A stretch of DNA of 64,000 nt from Lactobacillus hamsteri DSM 5661 = JCM 6256 (GTDB lineage Bacteria > Bacillota > Bacilli > Lactobacillales > Lactobacillaceae): NCBI RefSeq assembly GCF_000615445.1, contig NZ_BALY01000004.1:1-64000 (forward strand). The letters are read 5' to 3'. A model generated the notes under the pieces. That model ran no database searches, was not told the DNA's origin, and worked only from the letters and a program-made list of their open reading frames with translations. The translations under genes were made by a program, and so were the position numbers. Below are positions 30,146-38,980 of this stretch, in pieces. Numbering within the stretch: the stretch's first letter is position 1; each line of letters starts with the position of its first letter.

Positions 30146-30842
30146 TTACCTACAAATTGAAAAGCTTTCAATTATAGTTTCAGGAAAAAGCTCTCGAAGC
30201 TTGTCACGTGCGTGATAGAGCGTCCTTCCTGTTGTGTAAATGTCATCTAATAGTAAGATTTTCCCCTTAAATATATTTTCCCTTAGTTGTACATCTTTTG
30301 CAATCAAAAAGCTTTGCGGGCTCATTAGCCTTTCCTGGCGGCTTTTCTCTCCCTGTGCACCACTACCACTATTTTTTTTGCAAAAGTGGCGTAAGTGGCA
30401 CAAGATCAGCGTATATAGCTGAAATAGTATCAAATTGTCTTTTTTCCATATGCTCAGGGGAAGTAGGAATCGGAATATATGCATCATAATTCATACTTTT
30501 TAATTTTTCATGACATAATTCCTGTAAAACTTGATACAAAACATAATCACCATAACGTTTATAATTCACCATCAAATCATGAAAAAATGCATTGTAGCGA
30601 AAAATTGCATAATTTTTTAGAGGGTCATTTCTGTAAATCGTTTGCCATCTTTGACAATCATTGCAAATCCCTTCCTTATTCAAATTCTTAGAGCATAAAA
30701 AACAACGTATTTTTCCTAACAATTCGAACTTATTTAGACAATGTTGACACAATTTTGCTTCATGCTTTTCTACTGGAGAAAGAATATTCAAAAATGAAAT
30801 TTCAGGAATAAAATATTGGTTACATAATAAGCAGCGATTCAT
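30146..30842 (-). pseudogene. comFC: ComFC competence phosphoribosyltransferase-like protein, frameshifted at an A8 tract
   Basis: Frame one (from ATG 30842) has CLLCNQYFI and later CxxC zinc pairs (CFLCSKN, CNDCQRW), then DAYIPIPTSPEHMEKRQFD, and stops after PLLQKK at a run of eight A (T8 at 30372-30379 on the plus strand). The other frame continues NSGSGAQGEKSRQERL to the PRPP-type loop ILLLDDIYTTGRT and stops at 30146. Seven A would give one 231-aa protein, normal for ComFC. The ATG overlaps the comFA stop (ATGA). ComFC is needed for taking up single-stranded DNA, so this strain may not transform unless slippage at A8 rescues it. Confidence 0.85.
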
Positions 30843-32125
30843 TGATTCATCCCTCTAATTTGTTTTACGGCTAAGCGTAAATTCTTAGTATATTTTCGAT
30901 AACAAAATAAGACTAATCCATTGGGATCATCTTTTGCTCGACCCACTCGACCGGCTATTTGTACTAAGCTTGCGGCCGTATAAATTGAATCGTCGGCTGC
31001 GACAATAATTACCCAAACATGCTTAAAAGTTACTCCACGCTCCAAAATAGTCGTTGTTATTAGCAATTGGATTTTCTGTTCACGAAAAGCTTGAACTTTT
31101 TCTATTCTTTGTGGATCAGCAGCATGAACACCCGATATTTCTATATTTTTTAATTCTTCTATTTTTCGTAACTTTTCTAAATAAATTGGTATTTCTTCTA
31201 TTCGAGGAACAAATAAAAGCAAAGGATGTCCTTTTTTGATTACATGAACAATTTCTTTAATCAGTGCAGTATTAATTTTATTTTTATAAATAAAGGGTCT
31301 GAAAAACAATTTTTCTTTTGGCACAGGAAGAAGGCCTCCATGAAAACGACGATTCAATTTTAAAATTTCTAACTTTCCTGCTTTAACTTCTTGTAATAAA
31401 TCCTGAGTAGGCGTTGCTGTTAAATAAGTTCGAACACCATCAATTTTCACCGCATTTTTGGCTGCAAAATGCAGCTGTTTATTTCCAACATATGGAAAAG
31501 AATCAACCTCATCAATCACCAATAAATCAAAAGCATGATAAAACTTCAGTAATTGATGTGTTGTACAAATCGTTAACTGTTCATTATTTGGTTCATGATA
31601 TTCACGCCCATGGTATTTTCCAATTTTTACATTTGCAAAGGCTATTTGAAATCGAGGAAAAAGTTCATTAACAACATCAATTCTTGGAATGGCAATGCAT
31701 GCTCTCTTTCCCTTTTTCAGACATTCCGCAATCACTTGAAAAAGCATCTCTGTTTTTCCGGCACCTGTTACAGCATGAACCAGACTTCCTTTCTTTCGAG
31801 AAAAATTGGTTACCAACTGTTCAGATATTTTTTCTTGCAGATCGGTTAATTTTCCATCCCAAGTCAATCCACCATTTTTTAAAGTGGGAAATTTAATTTC
31901 TCTTTCGTTTCTAACCAGCCAATCTCCTTCAACAATTCTCCCTATACCAATACAGCCTCGACAATATCTTTTTCCATTTGGCAATTTTTCTTTTACTTCA
32001 CTGCCACAGCGATTACAATGATCGTTTTCAATTGCTGAAATTTTGCTACAATCCGTAAATATGCTAGAATCCTTTTGACTGGTCGGCCATTGTCGGCCTA
32101 ATAACTGAGTTGAATTATCATTCAT
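30839..32125 (-). CDS. comFA: ComFA, DEAD-box DNA-import ATPase
   Basis: 428 aa. A four-cysteine zinc finger (CNRCGSEV and CRGC) lies at about 38-60, Walker A is HAVTGAGKTEMLFQVI near 120, the helicase motif is DEVDSFPY near 205, and IAGRVGRAKDDPNGLV is motif VI. It powers transport of DNA through the ComEC channel during competence. GGGAGG precedes the ATG and comFC overlaps its end. It is divergent from yigZ, the usual Firmicutes arrangement. The 14-base motif shared with recA lies 18 bases upstream of the ATG. Confidence 0.95.
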   Translation of the reverse strand: MNDNSTQLLGRQWPTSQKDSSIFTDCSKISAIENDHCNRCGSEVKEKLPNGKRYCRGCIGIGRIVEGDWLVRNEREIKFPTLKNGGLTWDGKLTDLQEKISEQLVTNFSRKKGSLVHAVTGAGKTEMLFQVIAECLKKGKRACIAIPRIDVVNELFPRFQIAFANVKIGKYHGREYHEPNNEQLTICTTHQLLKFYHAFDLLVIDEVDSFPYVGNKQLHFAAKNAVKIDGVRTYLTATPTQDLLQEVKAGKLEILKLNRRFHGGLLPVPKEKLFFRPFIYKNKINTALIKEIVHVIKKGHPLLLFVPRIEEIPIYLEKLRKIEELKNIEISGVHAADPQRIEKVQAFREQKIQLLITTTILERGVTFKHVWVIIVAADDSIYTAASLVQIAGRVGRAKDDPNGLVLFCYRKYTKNLRLAVKQIRGMNQ

Positions 32126-32142
32126 AATTTACCTCCCATTAT

Positions 32143-32156
32143 TAAATACGCAAAAA
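32143..32156 (-). promoter_or_regulatory. 14-base motif shared with recA, proposed competence promoter element
   Basis: On the minus strand it reads TTTTTGCGTATTTA. The identical 14 bases lie upstream of recA at 37094-37107. It sits just before the comFA ribosome site and no sigma-A -10 fits better. A role in alternative-sigma (ComX/SigH-type) recognition is an inference. Confidence 0.5.
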
Positions 32157-32168
32157 GAGGCGATATCT

Positions 32169-32831
32169 TTGTCAGAAAAAGAAAATTTTTTAACAATTAA
32201 AGAAAATGGCAGTCATGAAATTATTATCAAAAAGAGTAAATTTATTGCTAGCCTTGCAAGAACTAGAACTGTTGACGAGGCAAATGAATTCATTCAAAAA
32301 ATATCTAAGCAACATCATGACGCCACTCATAATACCTACGCATATACAATCGGTTTAAATGATGATCAAGTAAAAGCCAGCGATAACGGTGAGCCTTCTG
32401 GCACGGCTGGCATCCCTGAACTTAAGGCGCTTCAATTAATGAATCTTAAAAACGTTACCGTTGTTGTTACGAGGTACTTTGGTGGAATAAAACTCGGAGC
32501 CGGTGGTCTAATTCGTGCATATTCAAACAGCGTTACTCAAGGTGTTGAACATATCGGTGTCGTTAAGCGTGTTTTACAACAAGAATTGATATTTTCCGTC
32601 CCTTACAATCGTTTCGACGAAATCGATCACTTTATCAAACAAAATAAGGTTTTTGTTTCTGATACACAATATGGCGTTAACGTTACCATTAAGGTTTTCC
32701 TAGATGAAGATGATTTAAATGATTTTAAAGATAAAATTATTAATCTTCTTTCTGGTCAAGTTGAGTTTTCTAAAGGTGAAAAACGTTATAATGAAATTCC
32801 AATTGAAGACAATAATTTTCATGAGCATTAA
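32169..32831 (+). CDS. yigZ: YigZ/IMPACT family protein
   Basis: 220 aa starting at TTG (32169) a short distance after AAGAGG. The UPF0029 motif is KASDNGEPSGTAGIPEL (about 71-87) and the following VVVTRYFGGIKLGAGGLIRAYS is the family signature. The C-terminal domain is the small YigZ EF-G-like fold. Function is unproved; eukaryotic IMPACT proteins modulate translation control. It is divergent from comFA. Confidence 0.92.
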   Translation: MSEKENFLTIKENGSHEIIIKKSKFIASLARTRTVDEANEFIQKISKQHHDATHNTYAYTIGLNDDQVKASDNGEPSGTAGIPELKALQLMNLKNVTVVVTRYFGGIKLGAGGLIRAYSNSVTQGVEHIGVVKRVLQQELIFSVPYNRFDEIDHFIKQNKVFVSDTQYGVNVTIKVFLDEDDLNDFKDKIINLLSGQVEFSKGEKRYNEIPIEDNNFHEH

Positions 32832-32864
32832 AAAAGAACCAGTTCAAATGAACTGATTCTTTTT
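32831..32864. terminator. Bidirectional terminator yigZ/tagO
   Basis: AAAAAGAACCAGTTCA pairs with TGAACTGATTCTTTTT with one mismatch; the stem touches the stop codons of both convergent genes. Confidence 0.87.
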
Positions 32865-34020
32865 ATTTATTCTCTTTTTTACTCTTTAACTGCTCTGGTT
32901 TTTCCTGACCCAAGTGCCAAACTTCTACAGTAGGATCAACTTTACTCTTTTTATTAATAATTTTTTGAATCAAATGCATTAATGGCTTATATTTTTCACC
33001 TAGTAAACCAATCGATTCAACAAATATTTCTAGAGCCAACAATAATGCCAAAATTAATGGCCAAATACCCCATGATGGTGAAAGTAAAAACAATAATGAA
33101 ATAAATGAAAAAATGAGTGACAAGGCATAAATTGTTAAAACTGTTTGTCTATGTGTTAGTCCCATTCTCATTAATTGGTGATGAAGGTGGTGCTTATCCG
33201 CTTGAGAAACTGGCTGCTTATTAAGTCGACGACGAATCATCGCATAAACAGTATCCGTAATTGGTACACCTAAAATAATGATTGGTACAAGCAATGAAAT
33301 AAAAGTTACGTTTTTCAATCCCTTTAAGGATAATACAGCAATCATAAATCCAATATAAAGTGCTCCAGTATCACCTAAAAAGATTTTTGCAGGATGAAAA
33401 TTATATGGTAAAAAGCCAAGTAAACATGCCGCAAGCATAAAACAAGCAATTGGCACATAAAGTTGATGCGTATGCAAAAAGAAATAACCAACTATTCCCA
33501 TTGTTACCAAAGAAATCATTGATACTCCATCTGCTAAACCATCTAATCCATCAATCAAATTAACCGCATTAGTTAATGCTAAAATCCAAAAAATGGTAAT
33601 TGGCAGACTCCACCAACCTAAGTTAACCTCATGACTAACGAATGGCAGATTCAATACATTCATTCTAATTCCTGCAAGGAAGTAGATAACTAAGGAAGCA
33701 ATAAAAATTCCAAACATCTTTTGTCTTGGTTTTAATTCAAGAATGTCGTCAATCAATCCTGTCAAAACGATTACGCTTGAAGCCAGCAATACAGCGAATA
33801 ACTCGTGTGTTGGAAACTGTTCACGCAATAATACAAAAGCACCAATATTAAAAGTTACAAAAATTCCCAGTCCTCCAATTGTCGGCATAGGCTTTTTGTT
33901 AACCCTTCTTGCATTAGGATTATCAACAGCGCCTAACACAAAAGCTAATCTTCTAATGAATGGTGTAATCGCTGCTTGGATTATAACCATAAAGAATAAA
34001 TCAACAATAATTTTAAACAT
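32863..34020 (-). CDS. tagO: Undecaprenyl-phosphate GlcNAc-1-phosphate transferase (TagO/WecA type)
   Basis: 385 aa with about 11 membrane helices. Mg-binding LTGLIDDILELKPRQK (about 85-100), NAVNLIDGLDGLADGVSMIS (about 150-170) and the HHLHHQLMR loop near 275 are family signatures. It transfers GlcNAc-1-P to undecaprenyl phosphate, the first step of wall teichoic acid. That polymer is a plausible target of the GtrA cassette and a plausible anchor of the GW proteins in this window. Confidence 0.93.
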   Translation of the reverse strand: MFKIIVDLFFMVIIQAAITPFIRRLAFVLGAVDNPNARRVNKKPMPTIGGLGIFVTFNIGAFVLLREQFPTHELFAVLLASSVIVLTGLIDDILELKPRQKMFGIFIASLVIYFLAGIRMNVLNLPFVSHEVNLGWWSLPITIFWILALTNAVNLIDGLDGLADGVSMISLVTMGIVGYFFLHTHQLYVPIACFMLAACLLGFLPYNFHPAKIFLGDTGALYIGFMIAVLSLKGLKNVTFISLLVPIIILGVPITDTVYAMIRRRLNKQPVSQADKHHLHHQLMRMGLTHRQTVLTIYALSLIFSFISLLFLLSPSWGIWPLILALLLALEIFVESIGLLGEKYKPLMHLIQKIINKKSKVDPTVEVWHLGQEKPEQLKSKKENK

Positions 34021-34097
34021 ATTTGACTACTTTCTTTAAATACTTGTTCTAATTATACAAGTAGATCCAAATAACAATCAACCCACTAAAGCAATGA

Positions 34098-34127
34098 AAA
34101 AAGCGTAGGACTTCTTCCTACGCTTTT
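34098..34127 (-). terminator. Terminator of rny
   Basis: AAGCGTAGGA at 34101-34110 pairs with TCCTACGCTT at 34116-34125 with flanking A and T runs; it reaches the rny stop codon at 34126. Confidence 0.87.
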
Positions 34128-35760
34128 ATTTTGCAACTGCAACCACACGTTTTTCACGAATAACAGTAATTTTAATGTTACCTGGGTAATCTAATTCTTT
34201 TTCAACTTGATTACGGATATCTCGTGCCAAAACAACAATGCGATCATCTGAAATTTCGTCAGGTTCAACCATTACGCGAACTTCGCGTCCAGCCTGGATT
34301 GCATAAGCTTGCTTAACGCCTTGATAACTCATCGCAATCTTTTCTAATTCTGTTAAACGTCTAATGTAATTTTCTAGACTTTCGCTTCTTGCACCAGGAC
34401 GTGCTGATGAAACCGTATCTGCTGCAACAACCAGTTCAGCAATAAACGATAACTTAGGTACATCCCCGTGGTGTGCGGCAATTGCATTAATAACGACCTC
34501 TGGTTCATGATATTTACGAGCAAGTTCTACACCAATTTCAACGTGTGAACCTTCAATATCATGATCAATGGCCTTACCAATATCGTGTAATAATCCCGCG
34601 CGAACTGCTAGTTTTTCATCTAAGCCAAGTTCCGCAGCCATTGTGCCAGCTAACTTACCCACTTCAACAGAGTGAGCCAAAACATTTTGACCATAAGAAG
34701 TACGATATTTAAGTCGTCCAAGAGTTTTAACTAATTCTGGATTCATACGGTGAATTCCCAAATCCATCAAAGCACTTTCTCCGGCCTCATAAATATCATC
34801 GTTAACTTCTTTACGAGCCTTATCAACCATTTCTTCAATGCGAGCTGGATGAATACGACCATCTTTAATTAAACGTTCCATCGCACGCTTGGCAATTTCA
34901 CGTCTAATAGGATCAAAACCACTTAATGTCACCACTTTTGGTGTATCATCAATAATTAAATCAATTCCAGTTAAAGCCTCAAAAGAACGAATATTTCGTC
35001 CTTCACGACCAATGATTCTACCTTTCATTTCTTCATTAGGTAAATCAACAACTGAAACTGTAGTTTCAGCAACTGTATCAGCTGCACTACTTTGAATTGC
35101 ATCAACTAAAACTTTATGAGCAAAATGATCTGCTTTAGCTTGAACTTCTTCATTGCTATTACGGATCAATTCGGCACGTTCCTTAACTAATTCGTCAGAT
35201 AATTGATCAAGAACGATCTTTTCAGCTTGTTTTCGATCAAGTTCAGCGACTTCATATAGTTTTTGACGTCTTTGCTCAATTAAATCATTGGCTTCATTAA
35301 GCTTGTCATCTAAATTAGCTTGCTGCTGTTTCAATTGGTTTTCTCTTTGTGAAATATCGGATTCTCGTTCATCCAACAAAGAATTTTTATGATCAAGAGT
35401 ATCTTCACGTTGTTGAAGACGGTTCTCTGCACGAGAAACTTCATCACGTTTCTTGCTCAAACTATCTTCTGTTTTTTGTCGATAATCATTAATCTCTTCT
35501 TGAGCTTCAAGAATTTTTTCTTTTTTGGTATTTTCTGCACTTTGCTTAACTGCTTGAGCAGCTTGCTTTTGTGCATCAACTTCTGCTTTGGCAGTTGCAA
35601 CTTGTGCCTTAGCATCTGCGAGAATATGATCTGCATCATTCTGAGCATTTTGGGCTTTCTTTTCCCAAGAATGTTTTCGAATAGCATAACCTATGCCTAA
35701 TCCCACTAAAAGAAAAACAATAGCAATTACGGCGGGAATCAAAATATTATTATTTACCAT
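34126..35760 (-). CDS. rny: Ribonuclease Y
   Basis: 544 aa. An N-terminal membrane anchor (about 5-25) is followed by a long coiled coil (about 30-190, Gln/Glu/Lys/Ala-rich), a KH domain with [19 protein letters not shown] near 245 and an HD nuclease domain with [19 protein letters not shown] near 390. RNase Y starts mRNA decay at the membrane. It lies downstream of recA on the same strand, a common Lactobacillales order, but a recA terminator separates them. Confidence 0.96.
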   Translation of the reverse strand: MVNNNILIPAVIAIVFLLVGLGIGYAIRKHSWEKKAQNAQNDADHILADAKAQVATAKAEVDAQKQAAQAVKQSAENTKKEKILEAQEEINDYRQKTEDSLSKKRDEVSRAENRLQQREDTLDHKNSLLDERESDISQRENQLKQQQANLDDKLNEANDLIEQRRQKLYEVAELDRKQAEKIVLDQLSDELVKERAELIRNSNEEVQAKADHFAHKVLVDAIQSSAADTVAETTVSVVDLPNEEMKGRIIGREGRNIRSFEALTGIDLIIDDTPKVVTLSGFDPIRREIAKRAMERLIKDGRIHPARIEEMVDKARKEVNDDIYEAGESALMDLGIHRMNPELVKTLGRLKYRTSYGQNVLAHSVEVGKLAGTMAAELGLDEKLAVRAGLLHDIGKAIDHDIEGSHVEIGVELARKYHEPEVVINAIAAHHGDVPKLSFIAELVVAADTVSSARPGARSESLENYIRRLTELEKIAMSYQGVKQAYAIQAGREVRVMVEPDEISDDRIVVLARDIRNQVEKELDYPGNIKITVIREKRVVAVAK

Positions 35761-35837
35761 GATTACTATCGCCTTTTTTTAGAATTATTCACACAATTCA
35801 ATGATAAAGAACAAAAATGTCTCTGTCAATCAGCAAG

Positions 35838-35871
35838 AAAAAACCTTGGAAATTAAATTCCAAGGTTTAAA
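35838..35871 (-). terminator. Terminator of recA
   Basis: AAACCTTGGAA at 35841-35851 pairs with TTCCAAGGTTT at 35858-35868, followed on the minus strand by a T-run. Confidence 0.82.
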
Positions 35872-35880
35872 CTAATTTCT

Positions 35881-36987
35881 TTAATTTTCCGTACTGGCAT
35901 CTTTTTTATCATCAGAAGCTGTTGGATTTGCTTTATTATCGGCTTCACGCTTTTCTTTGATTTTCTCTGGATTTTCACGATCAGCAATTGATTGTTCATC
36001 AATACCGTAAGCTTGGCGAACTTGAGATTGAATATCTCGGTAAATATCTGGATGATCTTCCAAATACTTCTTAGCATTTTCACGGCCTTGACCAATTCGA
36101 TCGCTCTTATATGAGTACCATGATCCAGCCTTATCAATAATATCCTTATCTGCGGCCATATCAAGCAATTCCCCACTTTGAGAAATCCCCTTGCCGTACA
36201 TAATATCAACTTCTGCAACCTTAAATGGTGGAGCAACCTTGTTTTTAACAACTTTAATTTTGACACGGTTACCTAAAACTTCACCAGATTGCTTAATTTG
36301 TTCGGCTCTTCTTACTTCAAGACGAATTGTTGAGTAAAACTTAAGAGCACGGCCACCGGGTGTTGTTTCAGGATTTCCAAACATAACTCCAACTTTTTCA
36401 CGAATCTGATTGATAAAGATTGCGATAGTTTTGGTTTTAGAAATTGTACCTGAAAGTTTACGCAAAGCTTGACTCATAAGTCTTGCTTGCAAACCAACGT
36501 GGGCATCACCCATTTCACCTTCAATTTCAGCACGAGGAACCAAGGCAGCTACAGAATCCACGACAACGATATCGATAGCACCACTAGAAATCAAGGTATC
36601 TGCAATTTGCAATCCTTCTTCACCAGTGTTGGGTTGTGACAAAATAAGCGAATCAATATCAACACCTAATGCTTCTGCATAAGCTGGGTCCATTGCGTTT
36701 TCCGCGTCGATATAAGCAGCAGTTCCGCCACGCTTTTGAACTTCAGCGACAGCATGTAAAGCTACTGTAGTTTTACCTGATGATTCTGGACCATAAACTT
36801 CAATAATACGGCCACGAGGATATCCACCGACACCAAGGGCTGCATCTAAAGCAATTGAACCTGTAGGAACTGTTGAAATTTGCGTATCAGCTTTTTCACC
36901 CATACGCATAACAGCACCCTTACCAAAGTTCTTTTCAATTTTCTTAAGCGCTGCATCTAAAGCAGCCTTTTTTTCATCTTTGGCCAA
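35881..36987 (-). CDS. recA: Recombinase RecA
   Basis: 368 aa. Walker A is [17 protein letters not shown] near 68, with [19 protein letters not shown] and the L2 loop [22 protein letters not shown]. The C-terminal tail is acidic and polar (after residue 330), variable as usual. RecA forms filaments on single-stranded DNA for recombination, SOS induction and integration of transforming DNA. A ribosome site, AGGAGG, precedes the ATG. The upstream region carries a sigma-A promoter, a LexA-like box and the motif shared with comFA. Confidence 0.97.
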   Translation of the reverse strand: MAKDEKKAALDAALKKIEKNFGKGAVMRMGEKADTQISTVPTGSIALDAALGVGGYPRGRIIEVYGPESSGKTTVALHAVAEVQKRGGTAAYIDAENAMDPAYAEALGVDIDSLILSQPNTGEEGLQIADTLISSGAIDIVVVDSVAALVPRAEIEGEMGDAHVGLQARLMSQALRKLSGTISKTKTIAIFINQIREKVGVMFGNPETTPGGRALKFYSTIRLEVRRAEQIKQSGEVLGNRVKIKVVKNKVAPPFKVAEVDIMYGKGISQSGELLDMAADKDIIDKAGSWYSYKSDRIGQGRENAKKYLEDHPDIYRDIQSQVRQAYGIDEQSIADRENPEKIKEKREADNKANPTASDDKKDASTEN

Positions 36988-37019
36988 ACTTTAATACCTC
37001 CTAATGAATTTACTTAATA

Positions 37020-37049
37020 ATTATACTTTGTATCCTAGTGAGATTGCAA
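37020..37049 (-). promoter_or_regulatory. Sigma-A promoter of recA
   Basis: On the minus strand TTGCAA (37049-37044), an 18-base spacer and TATAAT (37025-37020), about 33 bases before the recA ATG. Confidence 0.65.
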
Positions 37050-37057
37050 GAAAAAAG

Positions 37058-37071
37058 CGAACTAGCGTTTT
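37058..37071. promoter_or_regulatory. Imperfect LexA-like box upstream of recA
   Basis: CGAACTAGCGTTTT keeps the left half-site CGAAC and GTT of the right half, with two changes from CGAAC-N4-GTTCG. It is nine bases upstream of the -35. Position fits LexA control, but the match is partial. Confidence 0.42.
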
Positions 37072-37093
37072 AGTTTTTTTACCCTCTCATATA

Positions 37094-37107
37094 TAAATAC
37101 GCAAAAA
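37094..37107 (-). promoter_or_regulatory. 14-base motif shared with comFA, distal to the recA promoter
   Basis: TTTTTGCGTATTTA on the minus strand, identical to 32143-32156 before comFA. It lies about 107 bases before the recA ATG, between the pgsA terminator and the LexA-like box. It would give recA a second, competence-linked start. This is inference. Confidence 0.48.
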
Positions 37108-37131
37108 TTTTATTTTTTGCCGAAAAAAATA

Positions 37132-37157
37132 AAGAGAAAGTATAAAAACTTTCTCTT
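37132..37157 (-). terminator. Terminator of pgsA
   Basis: AAGAGAAAG at 37132-37140 pairs with CTTTCTCTT at 37149-37157, and seven T residues follow soon after on the minus strand. Confidence 0.8.
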
Positions 37158-37178
37158 CATAAATATTTTCAATTATGA

Positions 37179-37757
37179 TTACATTGAACCCTTGAATACG
37201 CTCCATGATGAATGGAAATAATCGTAACCTGAGTAAACAGCAAATACTAAAGCAATGTAAAGTAAAACTGTACCAATGTAAAATGGATCGCCAACAAGTA
37301 AAAAGATAATTGCTAACATTTGAGCAGTAGTCTTAATTTTACCTGGCATTTTAGCAGCAATAACTTCGCCGTCGTTTTCAACAACGATCAAACGCAAACC
37401 TGTAACAGCAAGTTCACGGCAGACAATAATTGCAACAACCCAAGCTGGTGCCAATTTTAAACTAACTAAGAAAATAAATGCTGTCATTGTCAACATTTTA
37501 TCTGCAAGTGGATCCGCAAATTTACCAAAGTTGGTAACCAATCCACGTGAACGAGCAATATGACCGTCAAGCCAGTCGGTTGCTGAAGCGACTGCAAACA
37601 CAACCATGGCAATGACTTGAAGCCAAGAAACAACGTGGCCTTGCATAACGCCTGTTGGTGCTACATAGCCATTTGTTGCACCCTTAAAAATTAATAACAA
37701 CATAAATACTGGAATCATAAAGATTCTGAACATTGTTAATTTATTAGGTAAATTCAT
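37179..37757 (-). CDS. pgsA: CDP-diacylglycerol-glycerol-3-phosphate phosphatidyltransferase
   Basis: 192 aa, about five membrane helices. The CDP-alcohol phosphotransferase motif D-x2-DG-x2-AR-x8-G-x3-D-x3-D reads DWLDGHIARSRGLVTNFGKF then ADPLADK. It makes phosphatidylglycerol-phosphate from glycerol-3-phosphate, the product of GpsA, which is split in this window. It follows rodZ by about 36 bases, the conserved ymfI-rodZ-pgsA-recA order. Confidence 0.95.
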   Translation of the reverse strand: MNLPNKLTMFRIFMIPVFMLLLIFKGATNGYVAPTGVMQGHVVSWLQVIAMVVFAVASATDWLDGHIARSRGLVTNFGKFADPLADKMLTMTAFIFLVSLKLAPAWVVAIIVCRELAVTGLRLIVVENDGEVIAAKMPGKIKTTAQMLAIIFLLVGDPFYIGTVLLYIALVFAVYSGYDYFHSSWSVFKGSM

Positions 37758-37793
37758 TTTAATCTCCTATTTTTACTTTATGTCAAAACTCAA

Positions 37794-38903
37794 TTATTGA
37801 GCATTCCCACTGTCACCGTTGTTGCCATTGTTGGTAGTATTAGCAGCACTTGATTGTTGAGTAGATTGTTGTTGACTACTTTGAGTTTGGCTGCTTTGAG
37901 TTTGACTTTGAGTAGAAGACTGAGTTGTTGTTCTACTACTTTGAGTTTCGCTCTGACGGCTTCTGCTACTTTGAGTAGTATTATTGCTTTGTCGATTATT
38001 AGTTGTTGAAGAACTATTAGTAGTACTATTATTGGCATTATCGTTATTAGTACTATTAGCATTATGATCGTGGTTATTAGATTGATGCTTAGCCTTACCA
38101 ATCAACAAAGTTATTGAACGGTAATTACCAATTGGTGCGTATGATACACGCTTATCACCAATTTTAATTGAAGTACCATTATCATTTCCTAAAGTAATAA
38201 CTACACGTTGAGCATCACTTGGAACAGTTACGGTACGTTTTTGATTTGCAGCAAGACTTTGTTGAGTACCTACAGGAGTTCCGTTTACAGATACACTTGT
38301 GGTAATAGTTTGTTGCCCAGCTTTAATAACCAAACGACGATTATTCTTCAAGCCGGTAACACGATATTCATTATCAGAAATACGGCTAACCTTTACATTA
38401 TTCTTCTTAACAACAGGAGCTGCTTTCTTAGAAGAAGAACTTTGTGAAGAAACAGTAACGTTATCATTGTTATCTGCAGTATTATTTTGATTGTTAGAAG
38501 AAAGTCTAGCATACAAAACATAAACAACTAAAATAACAATAATTACACCAAGACCGATAGCAATTCTTGGTAAGTAATTCTTCCACAAATTCTTCTTATT
38601 ATCCGTTGTTTCACGGACCTCTTCACTCTTATTATCAATAGAGTTTTCAACATATTCATCTGGTTTAGATTCAGGCACATCTTGATGATATTCGCTAAGC
38701 AATTCCTTACCATCTAATCCAACAATTTGTGCATATTGTCTAATAAATGCTCTTACGTAAAAATCTCCAGGAAGTTTATCAAAATCATTTTGTTCGATTG
38801 CTGTCAGATATCTACTTTGAATTTTGGTAGCCTTTTCAATATCTTCAATCGATAAACCTTTTTCTTCTCTGGCACTGCGTAATTTTTCTCCGATATCTGC
38901 CAT
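37794..38903 (-). CDS. rodZ: RodZ-like cell-shape protein with a long polar repeat tail
   Basis: 369 aa. The N-terminal HTH_25 domain (about 1-75) reads LRSAREEKGLSIEDIEKATK and YVRAFIRQYAQIVGLDG. One membrane helix (about 115-135, IAIGLGVIIVILVVYVLYA) follows. The extracellular side has a beta-rich DUF4115-type domain (about 165-275) and a tail of nearly 100 residues made almost only of Ser, Thr, Gln, Asn and a few Arg. RodZ links MreB filaments to wall synthesis. The tail is unusual and may span the wall or be glycosylated. Ordinary start ATG. Confidence 0.9.
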   Translation of the reverse strand: MADIGEKLRSAREEKGLSIEDIEKATKIQSRYLTAIEQNDFDKLPGDFYVRAFIRQYAQIVGLDGKELLSEYHQDVPESKPDEYVENSIDNKSEEVRETTDNKKNLWKNYLPRIAIGLGVIIVILVVYVLYARLSSNNQNNTADNNDNVTVSSQSSSSKKAAPVVKKNNVKVSRISDNEYRVTGLKNNRRLVIKAGQQTITTSVSVNGTPVGTQQSLAANQKRTVTVPSDAQRVVITLGNDNGTSIKIGDKRVSYAPIGNYRSITLLIGKAKHQSNNHDHNANSTNNDNANNSTTNSSSTTNNRQSNNTTQSSRSRQSETQSSRTTTQSSTQSQTQSSQTQSSQQQSTQQSSAANTTNNGNNGDSGNAQ

Positions 38904-38980
38904 ATTTACCTCTTCAAAATTTAAGTTAACAAATTGAGTATACCATGAACTACTTAGGTATTAAAACCCGACTTTAATTA

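Noticed and set aside
31054-32021. Several plus-strand ORFs opposite comFA
   Set aside because: Antisense shadows of a complete conserved gene with no ribosome sites or family signatures.
37800-38095. Dense short repeats resembling a CRISPR or tandem array
   Set aside because: They are in frame within rodZ, encode a Ser/Thr/Gln/Asn tail and have no uniform repeat-spacer length.
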